A DNA stretch of 64,000 bases from Arachis hypogaea (Eukaryota > Streptophyta > Magnoliopsida > Fabales > Fabaceae). This document shows positions 34,418-45,623 of the stretch, one piece after another. The position numbers and the translations under genes were made by a program. Where the stretch lies: the NCBI RefSeq assembly GCF_003086295.3, contig NC_092054.1, positions 35,060,393-35,124,392 of the forward strand. The letters are read 5' to 3'. The notes below the pieces were generated by a model that did not search any database, was not told the origin of the DNA, and saw only the letters and a list, made by a program, of their open reading frames with translations. How positions within the stretch are numbered: the first letter of the stretch is position 1; the number at the start of each line of letters is the position of its first letter.

Positions 34418-34917
34418 CCTGAAAGAAGAGAAAAAGGAAGAAGAATAACCCACAAATAAAGATATGAAAACAAATAAAATATGGGTGGGCTAATGCCAAA
34501 TAATAATGAGGTTCTCAACTATATGGTAGCTACAACATGCAAGTGAGGGGATAGAGTGGGTCATGAAAGACAATATAAGTTCATATCAATGCAAAAGGAA
34601 TACAAGTGTCATAAAAGATTAGCACTAACCTATAAATAATATCACCCAATAATATAAAACAAGTCACTAAGCACCAAAACAATGGAAGAAATATGCGACA
34701 GATGAGTAAGAACATTTAAAACCAATGTTAAAACAACAAAATTAAAATTCAATGAATGCATGTATGCAAATGTAATAAACAAAACAAAAGAAAGATAAGA
34801 AAAATGAGAAGTGAAATGTTGAAAAGTGAGAGAAGAGTAAAGTAAGAAAGGAAGAAGAAAGGAAAGAGGAAAGAATAAGAAAGGAGAGAAGAAAGAAGAA
34901 GAATGGAAAAGAAGAAG
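34418..34917 (-). other. E2 intron-like pyrimidine tract
   Basis: On the minus strand this is strongly C/T-rich (34800-34915), like the region before the third ORF of A and K. No gene is seen. Long open frames across it are low complexity. Confidence 0.6.
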
Positions 34918-35325
34918 CGATGCGTAAGCATCATCCACGCACACGCATGGGTTCCAGAATGAAGAGGTGACGCGTACACGTCAGTCACGTGTACACGTGA
35001 AAAGCAGAAAGGAGAAGGTGACGCGTACGCGTGGATGTGAATTGTGCTTTTCGCACAGCACTCGCACAGTTCCAGCACAACTCTCGGGTTTTTGTACTGG
35101 AGGTGGTATCATTAACATACGACGCTTACGCGTCGGCCACGCTCACGCGTGGGAAGCCAAAATTGCAAATGACGTGTACGCGTCAGCGATGCACACGCGG
35201 GGGTTGGGTTGTGCGCCTGGCACCCTACCCACACGGTTTCAACACAACTCTCTGGTTTTTGTAACAGAGAGCAACATTCAACATGACGCGTGCGCATCGG
35301 CCATGCACACGCGTGGGACGATTTT
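34918..35325. repeat. ACGCGT palindrome cluster, internal region of E2
   Basis: GACGCGTACACGTC, GACGCGTACGCGTGG, GACGCTTACGCGTC and related motifs, in internal DNA rather than in the LTR. Two AACTCTCGGGTTTTTGT/AACTCTCTGGTTTTTGT copies also repeat here (35080, 35243). E1 (42830-43205) and K (49283-49566) have the same block. Confidence 0.85.
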
Positions 35326-35471
35326 TTTTTTTGAACTAACAAGCTATCAAATTAATACCAAACAATATTAAACAGGTGAAACCACAACTTAAACCAAATA
35401 AACCTAACTAAACTTGAAAGTTCAACTTATTACCAATATAAATAAAAGAAAAAATAGGAAGAATTTACCAT

Positions 35472-35489
35472 GGTGGGGTGTCTCCCACC
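35472..35489 (-). promoter_or_regulatory. E2 post-ORF hairpin and putative splice donor
   Basis: GGTGGG-AGACAC-CCCACC on the minus strand, followed by ATGGTAAATTC, which could be a splice donor. It lies about 50 bases after the stop of the E2 ORF. Confidence 0.6.
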
Positions 35490-35538
35490 TAGCACTTTTA
35501 GTTAAAGTCCTTATGTTGGACATTTGGTGAGCTCCTTT

Positions 35539-37641
35539 TTATGGTGGCTTGTGCTTTAACTCATCTTGAAACTTCCACCAACGCTTAGACTTCCAATAAG
35601 CTCCAACATTTCCAAGTGAATTCACCAAGTCTTGATGAAGTTCTTCACAAGCTTTGAGCTCCCAAAGTTGATCTTCTTTTATAATGGGATCCCAAATCTT
35701 GTTTTTACACCCGTCTTTAAGTGGATCATCATTGTTCCAACCGGATGGCAAGCAATCCAAATTCTCAATGAAGTACCAAACTCTTCTCTTAGATCCAACT
35801 AATTGATCACTAGTCCAACCCTTGCGTCTAGCTCTTGAAATCTCAACCTTGATGAGTCTTGATTTGCAACTCCAACCACTAAACATCCTTCTCTTACGCT
35901 TAATTCCACAAAGCCTCCTAAATTGGCCATCTATTTCAAGAATACCATACTCAAGTGGGGCAGTAAAGCTTATAAAGATAAGTTTCACCCACTCAAATGA
36001 GGGAGTAGATGGCAACCTAGGTAGAGAAGTCTCTAACGATCTTGACAAAGCATATTCAACTCCCGTCCAACATTGCCGAAGGACTTCCAACTTTTGAAAA
36101 GATTCTTCACCTTCAAGCTCTTCCTCACCGAATTCATCCAACTCTTCTCCGTCACTCAAATCATAAATATGAGGTTGAGAGAAATCTACCTCAACGTTGC
36201 TTTCAATGTCATTAGGAGAAGGTTCTTTAAACTCAAGGGGTTCACTTGTGGATGCAAATTCATTACTAGGATGGCTTGATTCAGGATCATCATCACCAAG
36301 GGAACTTGCCTCTTGATCTATCCCGTCCAATTTTTCATAGGGAATATGCCTTGGAGGTTGTGCACTACCCTCCTCAACATTAATTTTAAGCTTCTTGGAG
36401 GAATACTTTACAATTCTAGATTCCCATGGAGGTCTAGCATCTCCTAAGTCTTCAACCACTTCTTCCTCTTCAACAATGATGGCTTCCTCTAATTGTTCCA
36501 ATACAAAGTCACATTCCTCACTTTCCGCTGGTGTTTCTAATCTCTCCTTCATGCTACGTTCTTCATTAGATTCTCCACATGTTTCCAAGGGAGTTCCTTG
36601 AGTGTCCAAATGTTGGGAAGCTAATCGACTTACTAACTCGGTCACGGTAGCCGCGAATTCTAGTGTCGTCCCTAGCATTTCTCTTTGCCCTTGAAAAATA
36701 AGATCAAGGATGTCATCCATTGGAGGTTGGGGTGGATGGAAGGGTTCATTGATTGGGAGAAGGGGTTCATAATAGGAGGTTGGTTTATCATGATAAAGAT
36801 GTAGCGGTTCAACACTCTCCATCTTTTCCACTTGTTGCACAACACACTCCAGTCCTTTGTTCTCAAGTTGAGAATCCAAGATCTCTTTCATGCTCCACTC
36901 TTTGGTTGACTTTCCACATTCATCCGTGAAAATACTTTGTTTGTTGCATGAGTCCCATTGGTCGATGGTGGCTCTCGTTTTGGCAATGTTAGCCATGAGA
37001 GCTTCGTGTGCTTTTCTGCCTTCCTCTCGCTCTATTTGATGGATGGTTGCTTGAAGTCGATCCATTGCTTCTTTAAAATGATTCCGTGGCTCTTGTTTCG
37101 CTTGGCTAACATAATTAGGATCATATTGCTCTTGGATTGATGGATATGGACATTCCCCTATGGAGGGTTGTAGTGGAAAGGAAAATTCATCTTGTGGTTG
37201 AAAGTTCGCATACATTGGAGGTGATGTATATTGAGGTAGTGGTTCTTGGGAGTAATTGGGATGGAATGTGGGTGGTTTTAAGTATGGCTCATATGGTGGT
37301 TGGTACGGTGGATATGGGTTCGGGTCATATGAAGGTGTTTGGTAAAACGGGGGTTGTGAGTATAGTTGAAGGCTATGTTGTGGGGGATAAGGGTCATAGG
37401 TGTATGGTGGTGGTTATTGATAATCGCAAGGAGGCCCACCATAACCATTGGGTTGGTATGCATCTTGGAATGACTCTTGCTCATAGTAAGTTGGTGGAGG
37501 GTGTTGACAAGAGAGTTGATCAAATGCTTGAGGCTCCTCCCACCTTCGATTGTCCCAACCTTGATGCATGTTCTCATTGTAGCTTCCATTCCCTACAACA
37601 TAATTTGAACCAAACTCATAGTCAAAGGGGTGAGAATTCAT
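35539..37641 (-). CDS. E2 unrecognised gag-position ORF (700 codons, one stop)
   Basis: It begins MNSHPFDYEFGSNYVVGNGS about 140 bp after the primer site and ends WWKFQDELKHKPP. It has one in-frame TAA (37414-37416), a transition away from CAA. The N-terminal third is rich in Pro, Tyr and Gln; the middle is acidic (EEEEVVEDLG, IYDLSDGEELDEFGEEELEG) and probably disordered; helical stretches flank it (NHFKEAMDRLQATIHQIERE); the C-terminus is Trp/Lys-rich. There are no capsid motifs, zinc knuckle, protease or RT. Element K has the same family at 47347-49014, and E1 the C-terminal part. It could be a degenerate gag or an unrelated captured gene. Function is unknown. Confidence 0.7.
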
Positions 37642-37782
37642 AATGAAAGGAGAAAATAAAAACAAGAACTAATAAGAAATGAGTAAACAAAGTCCTAAAA
37701 CTAGCAAAAACTAACAAAAAAGCAAAAGGCAAACATATTCACAATATTCACAATAACCAATAATAAGGCACACATTTGCAAT

Positions 37783-37800
37783 TTCCCGGCAACAGCGTCA
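37783..37800 (-). promoter_or_regulatory. E2 primer-binding site (degenerate, tRNA-Asp)
   Basis: The minus strand reads TGACGCTGTTGCCGGGAA: two CpG-decay changes and one further mismatch from the tRNA-Asp complement, eight bases from the LTR end at 37809. Confidence 0.8.
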
Positions 37801-37808
37801 AAAAAACT

Positions 37809-38665
37809 TGATGGAGAAAAATTATCAGTAAAGAATTTCACAAAAAATGTCGCGTTGCAAGTATAGTTCTAAACTAACAAATTATCCTCGGTCAATGTTT
37901 AAATTGTTTGTCACTTAAGCAAACTCAATAAAATTAACCGAAGTATTAAAACCTCGAGTCGTCTCTCAATAAATTGCAGGGAAGTATAGTTTATTATTGG
38001 TTATGGGAAACTATATTTTTGGGGTTTTTGAAATAAGAAACAAGAAAGTAAAATGGCGAAAAAATAAACTAATAACTCAGAAAGCTCTTAGCAAGGGAAG
38101 AGAATTAGAAGTCCTATCCTCATTACCATCATCAATTGTGACAATAAATGTGAATTTCCTTCACTTAGTTAACCTCAACCAATGGAGGAAGGTCAAGTGC
38201 ATACAATCAACTTGAGTTCACAATTCCTAGTCAACTCATAGTGAGAGACTAGCTTTAGTGAAGTTCAAGCTAACCGGCAATCTTCAATCACCAATCAACA
38301 AAAGAATTTTGATAACTCAAGAGTCTCTAATTAATCAATCCAAGTCAAGAACATAAAAATCTAATTTAAAATCCAACCAAACATTTTATCAAACACTTGA
38401 AGGCATAAAATAAAAAATAGAAAACTAACAAGACATAGCAAAATCTAAAACTAACAATTGCAAGAGGAAACAATAACAACAAATTAAATAAAGCAATCAT
38501 GAACATGGAAACATAAATTGCATTAATATGGATTAAAGGAAACAAGAAGAATTCATAAACTAAATTGGCAACATAAAGGAATCAATGATAGAAGTAGATA
38601 ACTAAAGTACTAGAACAAATAAAAGTAGAAGAAAACTAAATTAAAGTAAGGTAGAAATCTGCAGT
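37809..38665 (-). repeat. Middle LTR shared by E1 and E2 (start missing)
   Basis: Homologous to 1-595 and to the LTR at 30034-30823. The LTR-start half is absent: at about 38666 the LTR joins directly to E1 tail sequence, with loss of the E1 purine tract. On the minus strand it ends TTTTTCTCCATCA. Confidence 0.8.
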
Positions 38666-38670
38666 TGAAA

Positions 38671-40130
38671 GTGGAATGGTAGAATTTATGTAATGCAACC
38701 TATCTATGTGAATGCAACTAAATGCAAAATGCTTTTACCTACTTGGTTAAAAGTAAATAAATCTTCCAAAAACAAATATAAACTGGATTCCACTAAATCA
38801 AATCTCAAAGTAAAGTACAAATAGACTTGCAAGAAGAAAGCTCGTGAAAGCCAGGAACAAAGAATCGAGCATCGAACCCTCCCCAGAAGTGTATACACTC
38901 TAATCACTCAAGTGTTTAAGGTTCGATTCTCTCAATTCTCTACTAATCTTGCTTTCTAAGGTTTGCTCTTCTTCTACTAATAAAAAAAATTTAATGCACG
39001 AATACACATATCAAGAGGTCTTTTAAGGGTTGTAATGGTGTTAAGGTCAAGGTAGGATTGTATTTGGTCAAGTGGACTAAAATCTGAATCCTTGATTAAA
39101 GTCTCTTTTTTTATTTAATGAATAATGATATCTTCTTTATATTGCTATTTTTGATTATTTCAATAATAAAATTTCGAAACATTAACCTAAACTTCCCACC
39201 TAACTTAAAACAATCCATGTAATCAGAATATAAAATCTAACTACCCATTAACTATGTTTTCCAAATATTCATGCATCCGAACTTGAGTACAACTCATATG
39301 CATTGCTATCACCATTTACTTTAGGGCATTTTGTCACCTTTTATTATTTACTCTTTTTTTTTTTCTTTTTTCTCCTTTTTTTTCTTTTTATTTTTCTTTT
39401 CTTTTATTTTTCTCAATTCATATGATTAAGGTATTGAATGTAAGAATATGTGCTCAACTATCTTTTTCACATTTTCACAAAAATATACAATACCCAATTC
39501 CTAAACCAGATATTTCCAAACCCAACTTTCCCACCTTTAAATCATGAACACTCTTACTAGTCTAAGCTAACCAAGGATTCAAATTAAGGACATTATTGTT
39601 TTCCACTTAGTGTTAGTGATGTGCTAAAATAAAGAACAAATGGGGTAAAATAGGCTCAACATTGGTTTGCAAAGGGTGATAACAGGGGTAAGGCCATATG
39701 GGTATGTACGTTTAGTGAAACAAGGGCCTCAATCATATAAATGCATTCATTCATCAAACAATGGAAATATAGAATCAAGGGAGACCAAGATCGCAATCTT
39801 AGAGAGAACAACACACACTAAAACAAAATATTGGTTGATAAGATGCAACTAATCAAATAGGTTCAAAATCTCAATGGTTTTGTGTGTTCGAGCTCTAAAC
39901 CATGTTCCAAAATAAATTTCTTCAAGAAAGTACAAAAGTTTTAATTCGAATTAGTAAAATGCTATAAAATAGTTTCTTGGAAAGGAATTCATCACTTCAA
40001 CCAAGTAGGACATAAATGCAAGCAACTAACTATACATGTAGTCTATTATGCAATACAACAACTAGCTAACAAAGAAAATTAAACATTGATGTCGGAAAAA
40101 GTAAGTAGTTACCCACGGAAGTCGGTATCG
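38671..40130 (-). other. E1 3' tail
   Basis: Colinear with the E2 tail at 32885-34258. It carries an extra 81 bp at 39100-39180 flanked by ATTAA direct repeats. Confidence 0.8.
39100..39180. mobile_element. 81-bp AT-rich insertion in E1 tail
   Basis: Absent from the colinear E2 sequence (near 33305-33315). It is flanked by ATTAA at 39095-39099 and 39181-39185. I see no clear terminal inverted repeats, so its class is open. Confidence 0.5.
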
Positions 40131-40289
40131 ACCTCCCCACACTTAAAGATTGCACCGTCCTCGGTGCATCCAAAGATGTGCAAGTGGATTAGGGTTGCTA
40201 CAATTGATGAACTTTTTTCAAAAGATTGTGCGGAAGTACTTATTTATCGTCCCAGTTAGAAGTTTTTCCTTTCCCTTCTCAGTGGCCAT
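40131..40289 (-). pseudogene. E1 relic of the env-position ORF
   Basis: Same arrangement as in E2: acceptor-like CTTCTTTCAG, GATGGCCACTGAGAAGG (ATG at 40289-40287), then the ORF end with GAGGACGGTGCAA and TAAGTGTGGGGAGGT at 40145-40131. Confidence 0.7.
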
Positions 40290-40623
40290 CCTGAAAGAAG
40301 AGAAAAAGGAAGAAGAATAACCCACAAATAAAGATATGAAAACAAATAAAATATGGGTGGGCTAATGCCAAATAATAATGAGGTTCTCAACTACATGGTA
40401 GCTACAACATGCAAGTGAGAAAACAATATAGACAAATGGCATATCAATAGTGCAAGAATTACAATAATGAGGGAGAGAGAGTGGGTCATGAAAGACAATA
40501 TAAGTTCATAGCAATGCAAAAAGGAATACAAGTATCATAAAAGATTAGCACTGACCTATAAATAATATCATCCAATAATATAAAACAAGTCACTAAGCAC
40601 CAAAATAATGGAAGAAATATGCG
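40290..40623 (-). other. E1 intron-like region, remainder
   Basis: Colinear with E2 34418-34690. The C/T-rich part expected next is missing where the G-family LTR begins. Confidence 0.65.
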
Positions 40624-40890
40624 TGATGCCAGGACATTTTGGCCAGTTTCACTGACCTTTTTTTTATTGTTTTAGGGTAGTTTCATGCACTTTCTTAGGA
40701 AATAAGCAAGTTTTGTGTAAATAATCACTTACATCTTGATTCAAGCAAACATTGTGAATTTTCAATGATTTTATGAGAATTATGCATGAATTTAGTGATA
40801 AAATGAATGATGCATGATCTCATGGGTTAGAACCTAGCTTTGATGCACTTTATTTGCTTGATTTCAGGACAAAGGAAGCAAGGAAGATGC

Positions 40891-41691
40891 CACGTTAATA
40901 GCAACGTTAGTCTAACTAACGTGACCATTAACGTGGAATGGAGGCTAGCTTGCAACGTTAATGAGAAAAGCGATCGCCAATAATGCCTTCGTGAGCCATC
41001 ATAGCCCACGTTAGTTGCCACGTTAACTACGTTAACGTGGAAGCTAACGTGGAAGAGAAGTAAAGCTCCAACGTTAGTGGTAAAAGTCAATGCCACTAAC
41101 GTTGGAAAAAGGGGCACACCTAGCCACGTTAAGAGTCACGTTAAGTACATTAACGTGAGCTCTAACGTGGAAGGAACAAAGAAGTGCCAACGTTACTGAC
41201 ACTCACCTTTGTCACTAACGTTGGGCTAAGCCACTATTAGCCACGTTAGTTGCCACGTTAATTGCATTAACGTGAAAGCTAACGTGGAGGAAAGGAATGA
41301 TGAGCCAACGTTAGTGACACTCACCTTTGTCACTAACGTTGGAGATGGCTATCACTACCACGTTAGAAGTCACGTTAACCTAAGTAACGTGAACTCTAAC
41401 GTAGGAAGAAGGGGTGTTTGGAGCGTTAGTGACAAAGGTAAGTGTCACTAACGCTCTCGAAGTTGAGGCATGCCCATGTTAAGAGTCACGTTAGTTACAC
41501 TAACGTGGACTCTAATGTAGGGAGGAAGGGCAACAAGCAAACGTTATTGGAAAAGGTGAATGCCAATAACGTTTGCGAAGGACCAAGAGGCAACGTTAAT
41601 AACCACGTTAGTACCCCTAACGTTGGAGTTAACGTGGACCATTTTGGGTTAGGAACGTTAGTCAAAAAGGTGATCGTCACTAACGTTCTCG
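40891..41691. repeat. ACGTTA double-hairpin tandem array
   Basis: About seven units, mostly 112-119 bp apart (starts near 40891, 41023, 41123, 41240, 41358, 41470, 41589). Each unit has a nested palindrome CCACGTTAG...CTAACGTGG enclosing a second CACGTTAA...TTAACGTG, followed by a simple hairpin CCAACGTTAGTG...CACTAACGTTGG. Later units have variant arms with matching changes on both sides. Open frames on both strands are by-products. Confidence 0.9.
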
Positions 41692-41853
41692 AACCCACAT
41701 TTTCACTTAACGTTAACCCCACTGACGTCCATGCCTAACTCACTTTTTCTGCAAGCAAAGCTAAGCCCAATGAAGATGATAACTGCTTCAAACTCAAAAT
41801 CCAAAGGCCCATATCCAAGACTTGAAGAGCCAACTAGAAGATCAAAAGAGTAG

Positions 41854-41861
41854 TATATATA
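41854..41861 (+). promoter_or_regulatory. TATA box of the G-family LTR
   Basis: AGTATATATAGGAG, about 165 bp downstream of the hairpin array. Confidence 0.6.
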
Positions 41862-42829
41862 GGAGTAGTTTTAAACCAGAGAGGAGCTTTTGGGGGATTG
41901 GGGAGAACTACTCTCTGTATAATTTTACTTTCTCTGCAACTTCTAGTTTTTCTTTCAGAATGCACTCTCCATCTTTGTTTTCCATTCCCAGAGCTATGAA
42001 CAACTAAACCCCTTTCATTGGGTTAGGGAGCTCTGTTGTAATTTGATGGATCAATAATAGTTTTCATTATTCTTCTTCTTTCTTTTCTCTTGATTTTACT
42101 AGAAAGCTTTCAATCTTCATCCAATTGGGTAGTTGTCTTAGAAAAGAAGCTATTCATACTTAGATCTCTTCGAAACTTTGGAAGAGGAATGAAGAGATCA
42201 TGCTAGAAATGCTTTCTCATGTTGGACCAAATTGGGGTTTGGATGGATATAGTGACATATAATCCTACCAACACTTTGATTTGAAAATACATGTGGTATA
42301 ATCAGTGACCATACTTCATCTCTTCTTATGAGCAATTGGACCAAGGAATTGGCTATTGATCAAGATTTGAGAGATTGAATTACCAAGGAATTGGAATTCA
42401 ATCACTTAAGATTGCCAAGGAGATCAATGAATGCATTGATTGAGGAAGAGATGAAAATGAACTTGATCTGGAGAATGCAACATCTCCTAAGCCCAATGAC
42501 TTCCCCATTTCTGATATCACCCATTCTCTTTAATTTCTGCCATTTACTTTTATGCTCATCTTTCCAAATCCCCATTTAAGATTCTACAATTTACTTTCCG
42601 CCATTTACATTCAGCTCTTTATTTCCAGTATTTACATTTTCTGCTATTTACTTTCCCGCCATTTAATTTTCTGTAACTCTCAAATCAAATTCTGCTTAGC
42701 TCAACTAGAACATTCCTCTAATTAAAGTTGATTGACCAATCAATCCCTGTGGGATTCGACCTCACTCTATTGTGAGTTTTTACTTGACGACAATTCGGTA
42801 TACCTGCCGAGGGAAATTGTTAAGAAGAA

Positions 42830-43205
42830 GCGATGCGTAAGCGTCGTCCACGCGCACGCGTGGGGTGAAAAGCAGAAAAGAGAAGGTGACGCGTATGCGT
42901 CAGTCACGCATACGCGTTGGTGTGAATTATGCTTCTCGCACAACACTCGCACAGTTCCGGCACAACTCTCGGGTTTTTGTACTGGAGGTGGTATCATTAA
43001 CAAACGACGCATACGCGTCGGCCACTGTCACGCGTGGAAAGCCAAAATTGTAAATGATGCATATGCCTTCAGTGACGCACATGCGTGTGTTGGGTTGTGC
43101 ACTTGGCACTCCACCCACACGGTTCCAGCACAACTCTCTAGTTTTTATACCAGAGAGCAACATTCAACATGACGTATGCGCGTTGGCCATGCGCACGCGT
43201 GGGAC
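42830..43205. repeat. ACGCGT palindrome cluster, internal region of E1
   Basis: Colinear with 34918-35325 in E2, with the same order of unique spacers but many point changes within the CpG motifs. Confidence 0.85.
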
Positions 43206-43370
43206 GATTTTTTTTGTTTTTGAACTAACAAGCTGTCAAATTAATGCCAAACAATATTAAACAGGTAAAACCACAACTTAAACCAAATAAACCTAACTAA
43301 ACTTGAAAGTTCAACTTATTACCAATATAAATAAAAGAAAAAATAGGAAGAATTTACCATGGTGGGGTAT

Positions 43371-43388
43371 CTCCCACCTAGCACTTTT
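43371..43388 (-). promoter_or_regulatory. E1 post-ORF hairpin and putative splice donor
   Basis: GGTGGG-AGATAC-CCCACC on the minus strand, followed by ATGGTAAATTC, as in E2. Confidence 0.55.
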
Positions 43389-43434
43389 AGTTAAAGTCCT
43401 TAAGTTGGACATTTGGTGAGCTCCTTGTCATGGT

Positions 43435-43788
43435 GGCTTGTGCTTGAACTCATCTTGAAACTTCCACCAACGCTTGGACTTCCAATAAGCTCCAACATTT
43501 CCAAGTGAATTCACCAATCCTTGATAAAGTTCTTCAGAAGCTTTGAGCTCCCAAAGTTGATCCTCTTTTATGCCGGGATCCCAAATCTTATTTTTACACC
43601 CGTCTTTAAGTGGATCATCATTGTTTCAACCGGGTGGCAAGCAATCCGAATTCTCAATGAAGTACCAAACTCTTCACTTAGATCCAACTAATTGATCACC
43701 AGTCCAACCCTTGAATCTAGCTCTTGAAATCTCAACCTTGATGAGTCTTGATTTGCAACTCCAACCACTAAACATCCTTCTCTTATGC
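43435..43788 (-). pseudogene. E1 C-terminal remnant of the unrecognised ORF
   Basis: Colinear with 35539-35899 of the E2 ORF, with several substitutions. The rest of the ORF, the primer site and most of the LTR are deleted: at about 43785-43792 the ORF joins LTR sequence through a shared CTTAA. Confidence 0.8.
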
Positions 43789-43991
43789 TTAACAAACATA
43801 TCACGGCATCGAATGGTAATAAAAGTTGATTAAAAATGAGCAAATTTAAGGCCAAAGAAGCATGTTTTCAATCATAGCACAAAATTAGGAAGAATTTGTA
43901 AAACCATGCAATTTATATGAATAAGTATGAGAATAATGGATAAAATCCACTTAATTCAATACAAAATAAACCATAAAATAGTGGTTTATCA
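43789..43991 (-). repeat. E1 5' LTR fragment
   Basis: About 200 bp from the minus-strand LTR start (TGATAAACCACTATTTTATG at 43991), matching 32617-32817. It is truncated by the deletion described for the E1 ORF remnant. Confidence 0.85.
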
Positions 43992-45623
43992 GCAATCCTA
44001 ATCTCCGATTTCATAGAAGTTCCAGCCTAGGGTTTAACTTATCCATACAAGGTTTTTTGAAAAATCTCGGTTGTCTCAATAATTTCCAATACATCATCAT
44101 CTCTTCTTAGCCATAAGATCTTTCAGTCAAGTATTCAGTTCAGTAGGATTAATCACAAGCATAAATCAAATACAAAGCAATCACAATTAGAACAAGTAGT
44201 ACAGCTAACAGTTAAGCAGAATTATCAATTAGGCAATCGAAAATAATTATGCACACCCCCCACACAATAGCAAACAAATGCACATGAAGCATGCCTGTCC
44301 TACTGGCCGTAAGCTCACTTGTTGGTTAAAAATTTCAAAACCTGACACATTTCGTAGCTAACCCCGAACATTGTCTCTTTGTTGTGCATCCCAGTAGGAA
44401 CATAACACATATATATATATGATTAACAAGAAGGGCATCCTCAGCCTTCTAGAAGGAAATCCTCAATCTTCCACCATCTCGTTAGAGGCAGCGCTATTCG
44501 GGATATAGTGCCTGCCACACTTCACAATCAGAGAGAGACTGTGATGCAACAGAAAGGCAATTCTCAACCTAACTTGTCCACACCACATCTAAGAATTGAA
44601 TAGAAGGGAATCCTCAACCTTATATCCAATTCCCCAATGTAACAAGAGAGGGAATCCTCAACCCCGCTTGTCCATCGCAACAAGAGAGGGAATCATGAAC
44701 CTCAACTTGTCTATCTGTGAGCGGGACAAAGCCACCATCCTCACCATGGGCGGGATGCACCATCATCCCCACAACATTAATCATAATATCATTTCAATCA
44801 TAATCACAATTAAACATAACCAAGATCAAAATCCAAACTGCAATTCTATATAATCATATTTCAATCAAACCTCATCATAATCATAAGTCATTATGTTCAC
44901 ATTTATCACAAATATAATTATCCTCCAACTGTGAGCGAGATAAAACCACCGTCCTCACCATAGTTGGTAATTGAACCGAAGAGAATCATCAACCTTCTAT
45001 CCAATTTTCTGATGCAACAAGAGAGGGAATCCTCAACCTCAACTTGCCTACCCGTGAGCGGGACAAAAGCCACCGTCCTCACCGTGGGCGGGACGAACCA
45101 CCATCCCTACAATATCAATAACGCAAGCAGGATAAAATCCACCTCTTTGCCAATTCAGTTATTATATCACATAATCCCGCAAGCAGGACAAAACCCACAT
45201 CCTTACCAATCAAATATCATATCAAATCCATCATTAATCATAATATCTAGCATATATCTCAATCACAGTTTTCATTATCAACATCATATAAACCCTCACT
45301 TTTTGACATAAGCCTCTAATCAAATTTTACTATACCACCGTCCTCATTGCAGGCGGGATGAACCACCATCCCCATAACATTTTTATTCGGTTAACCAAGT
45401 GTTTATCTGGAAATTAATCAATTCAATTAACTATATTTACCTACACTTTTTTCAAAGCTTAAAATTTAGTTATCGAATGTCATATGGAAGTTACAGGGGT
45501 TACAAGCTAGCCAGGAAGGCTAAACAGTCAAAAAATAACATTTTAGACAAAATAGGACGTGGCACATGAACAGAGGTGGAATTTGCCTCTGTCTTGTGTG
45601 TGGGCACGATCCTGTGTGCGCAC
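43992..45623 (-). mobile_element. host chromovirus LTR piece (3 of 4)
   Basis: LTR-like DNA between the E array and element K. The right edge is proven by the CGCAC duplication (45619-45623 and 55149-55153). It contains diverged tandem repeats at about 44440-45380. Short open frames through these repeats are not genes. Confidence 0.6.
44440..45380. repeat. diverged tandem repeats in the host LTR
   Basis: Repeated GGGAATCCTCAACC (with ACAAGAGA), GTGAGCGGGACAAA, CCACC(G/A)TCCTCACC and GGGCGGGA(T/C)GAACCACC modules, in alternating order and of uneven spacing. Confidence 0.75.

Larger units (their letters stand above)
40624..42820 (+). mobile_element. G-family LTR (probable solo LTR)
   Basis: It starts TGATGCCAGGACATTTTGGC and ends near GCCGAGGGAAATTGTTA. 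The start matches the family of 57660-57903 at clearly lower identity. It contains the hairpin array 40891-41691, a TATA box TATATATA at 41854-41861 and CTTTCTCTGCAACTTC-type leader sequence. The right boundary is eroded: no CA terminus is visible and E1's C/T tract is missing, so the ends were probably altered by a deletion. No internal coding region is present. Confidence 0.72.
30034..43991 (-). mobile_element. E1-E2 tandem pair of non-autonomous Athila-like elements
   Basis: Reading the minus strand: LTR fragment (43991-43789), E1 internal DNA (43788-38671), a shared middle LTR missing its start (38665-37809), primer site, E2 internal DNA (37782-32818) and the final LTR (32817-30034). This LTR-internal-LTR-internal-LTR order is what unequal recombination between LTRs gives. 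E1 is further broken by a microhomology deletion and by a G-family LTR, and the last LTR by solo LTR D. Confidence 0.8.

Noticed and set aside
40827..41738. Open frames on both strands of the ACGTTA array
   Set aside because: They track the palindromic repeat, give Val/Asn/Thr/Leu-rich translations on either strand and have no protein motif.
40619..42837. ATGCG on both sides of the G-family LTR as a target duplication
   Set aside because: The right ATGCG belongs naturally to the E sequence (seen in E2 at the colinear site), and taking it would give an LTR ending in CG and leave the missing C/T tract unexplained.
44440..45380. A satellite array
   Set aside because: Repeat modules are few, uneven in spacing and diverged, and lie inside an LTR-like sequence.
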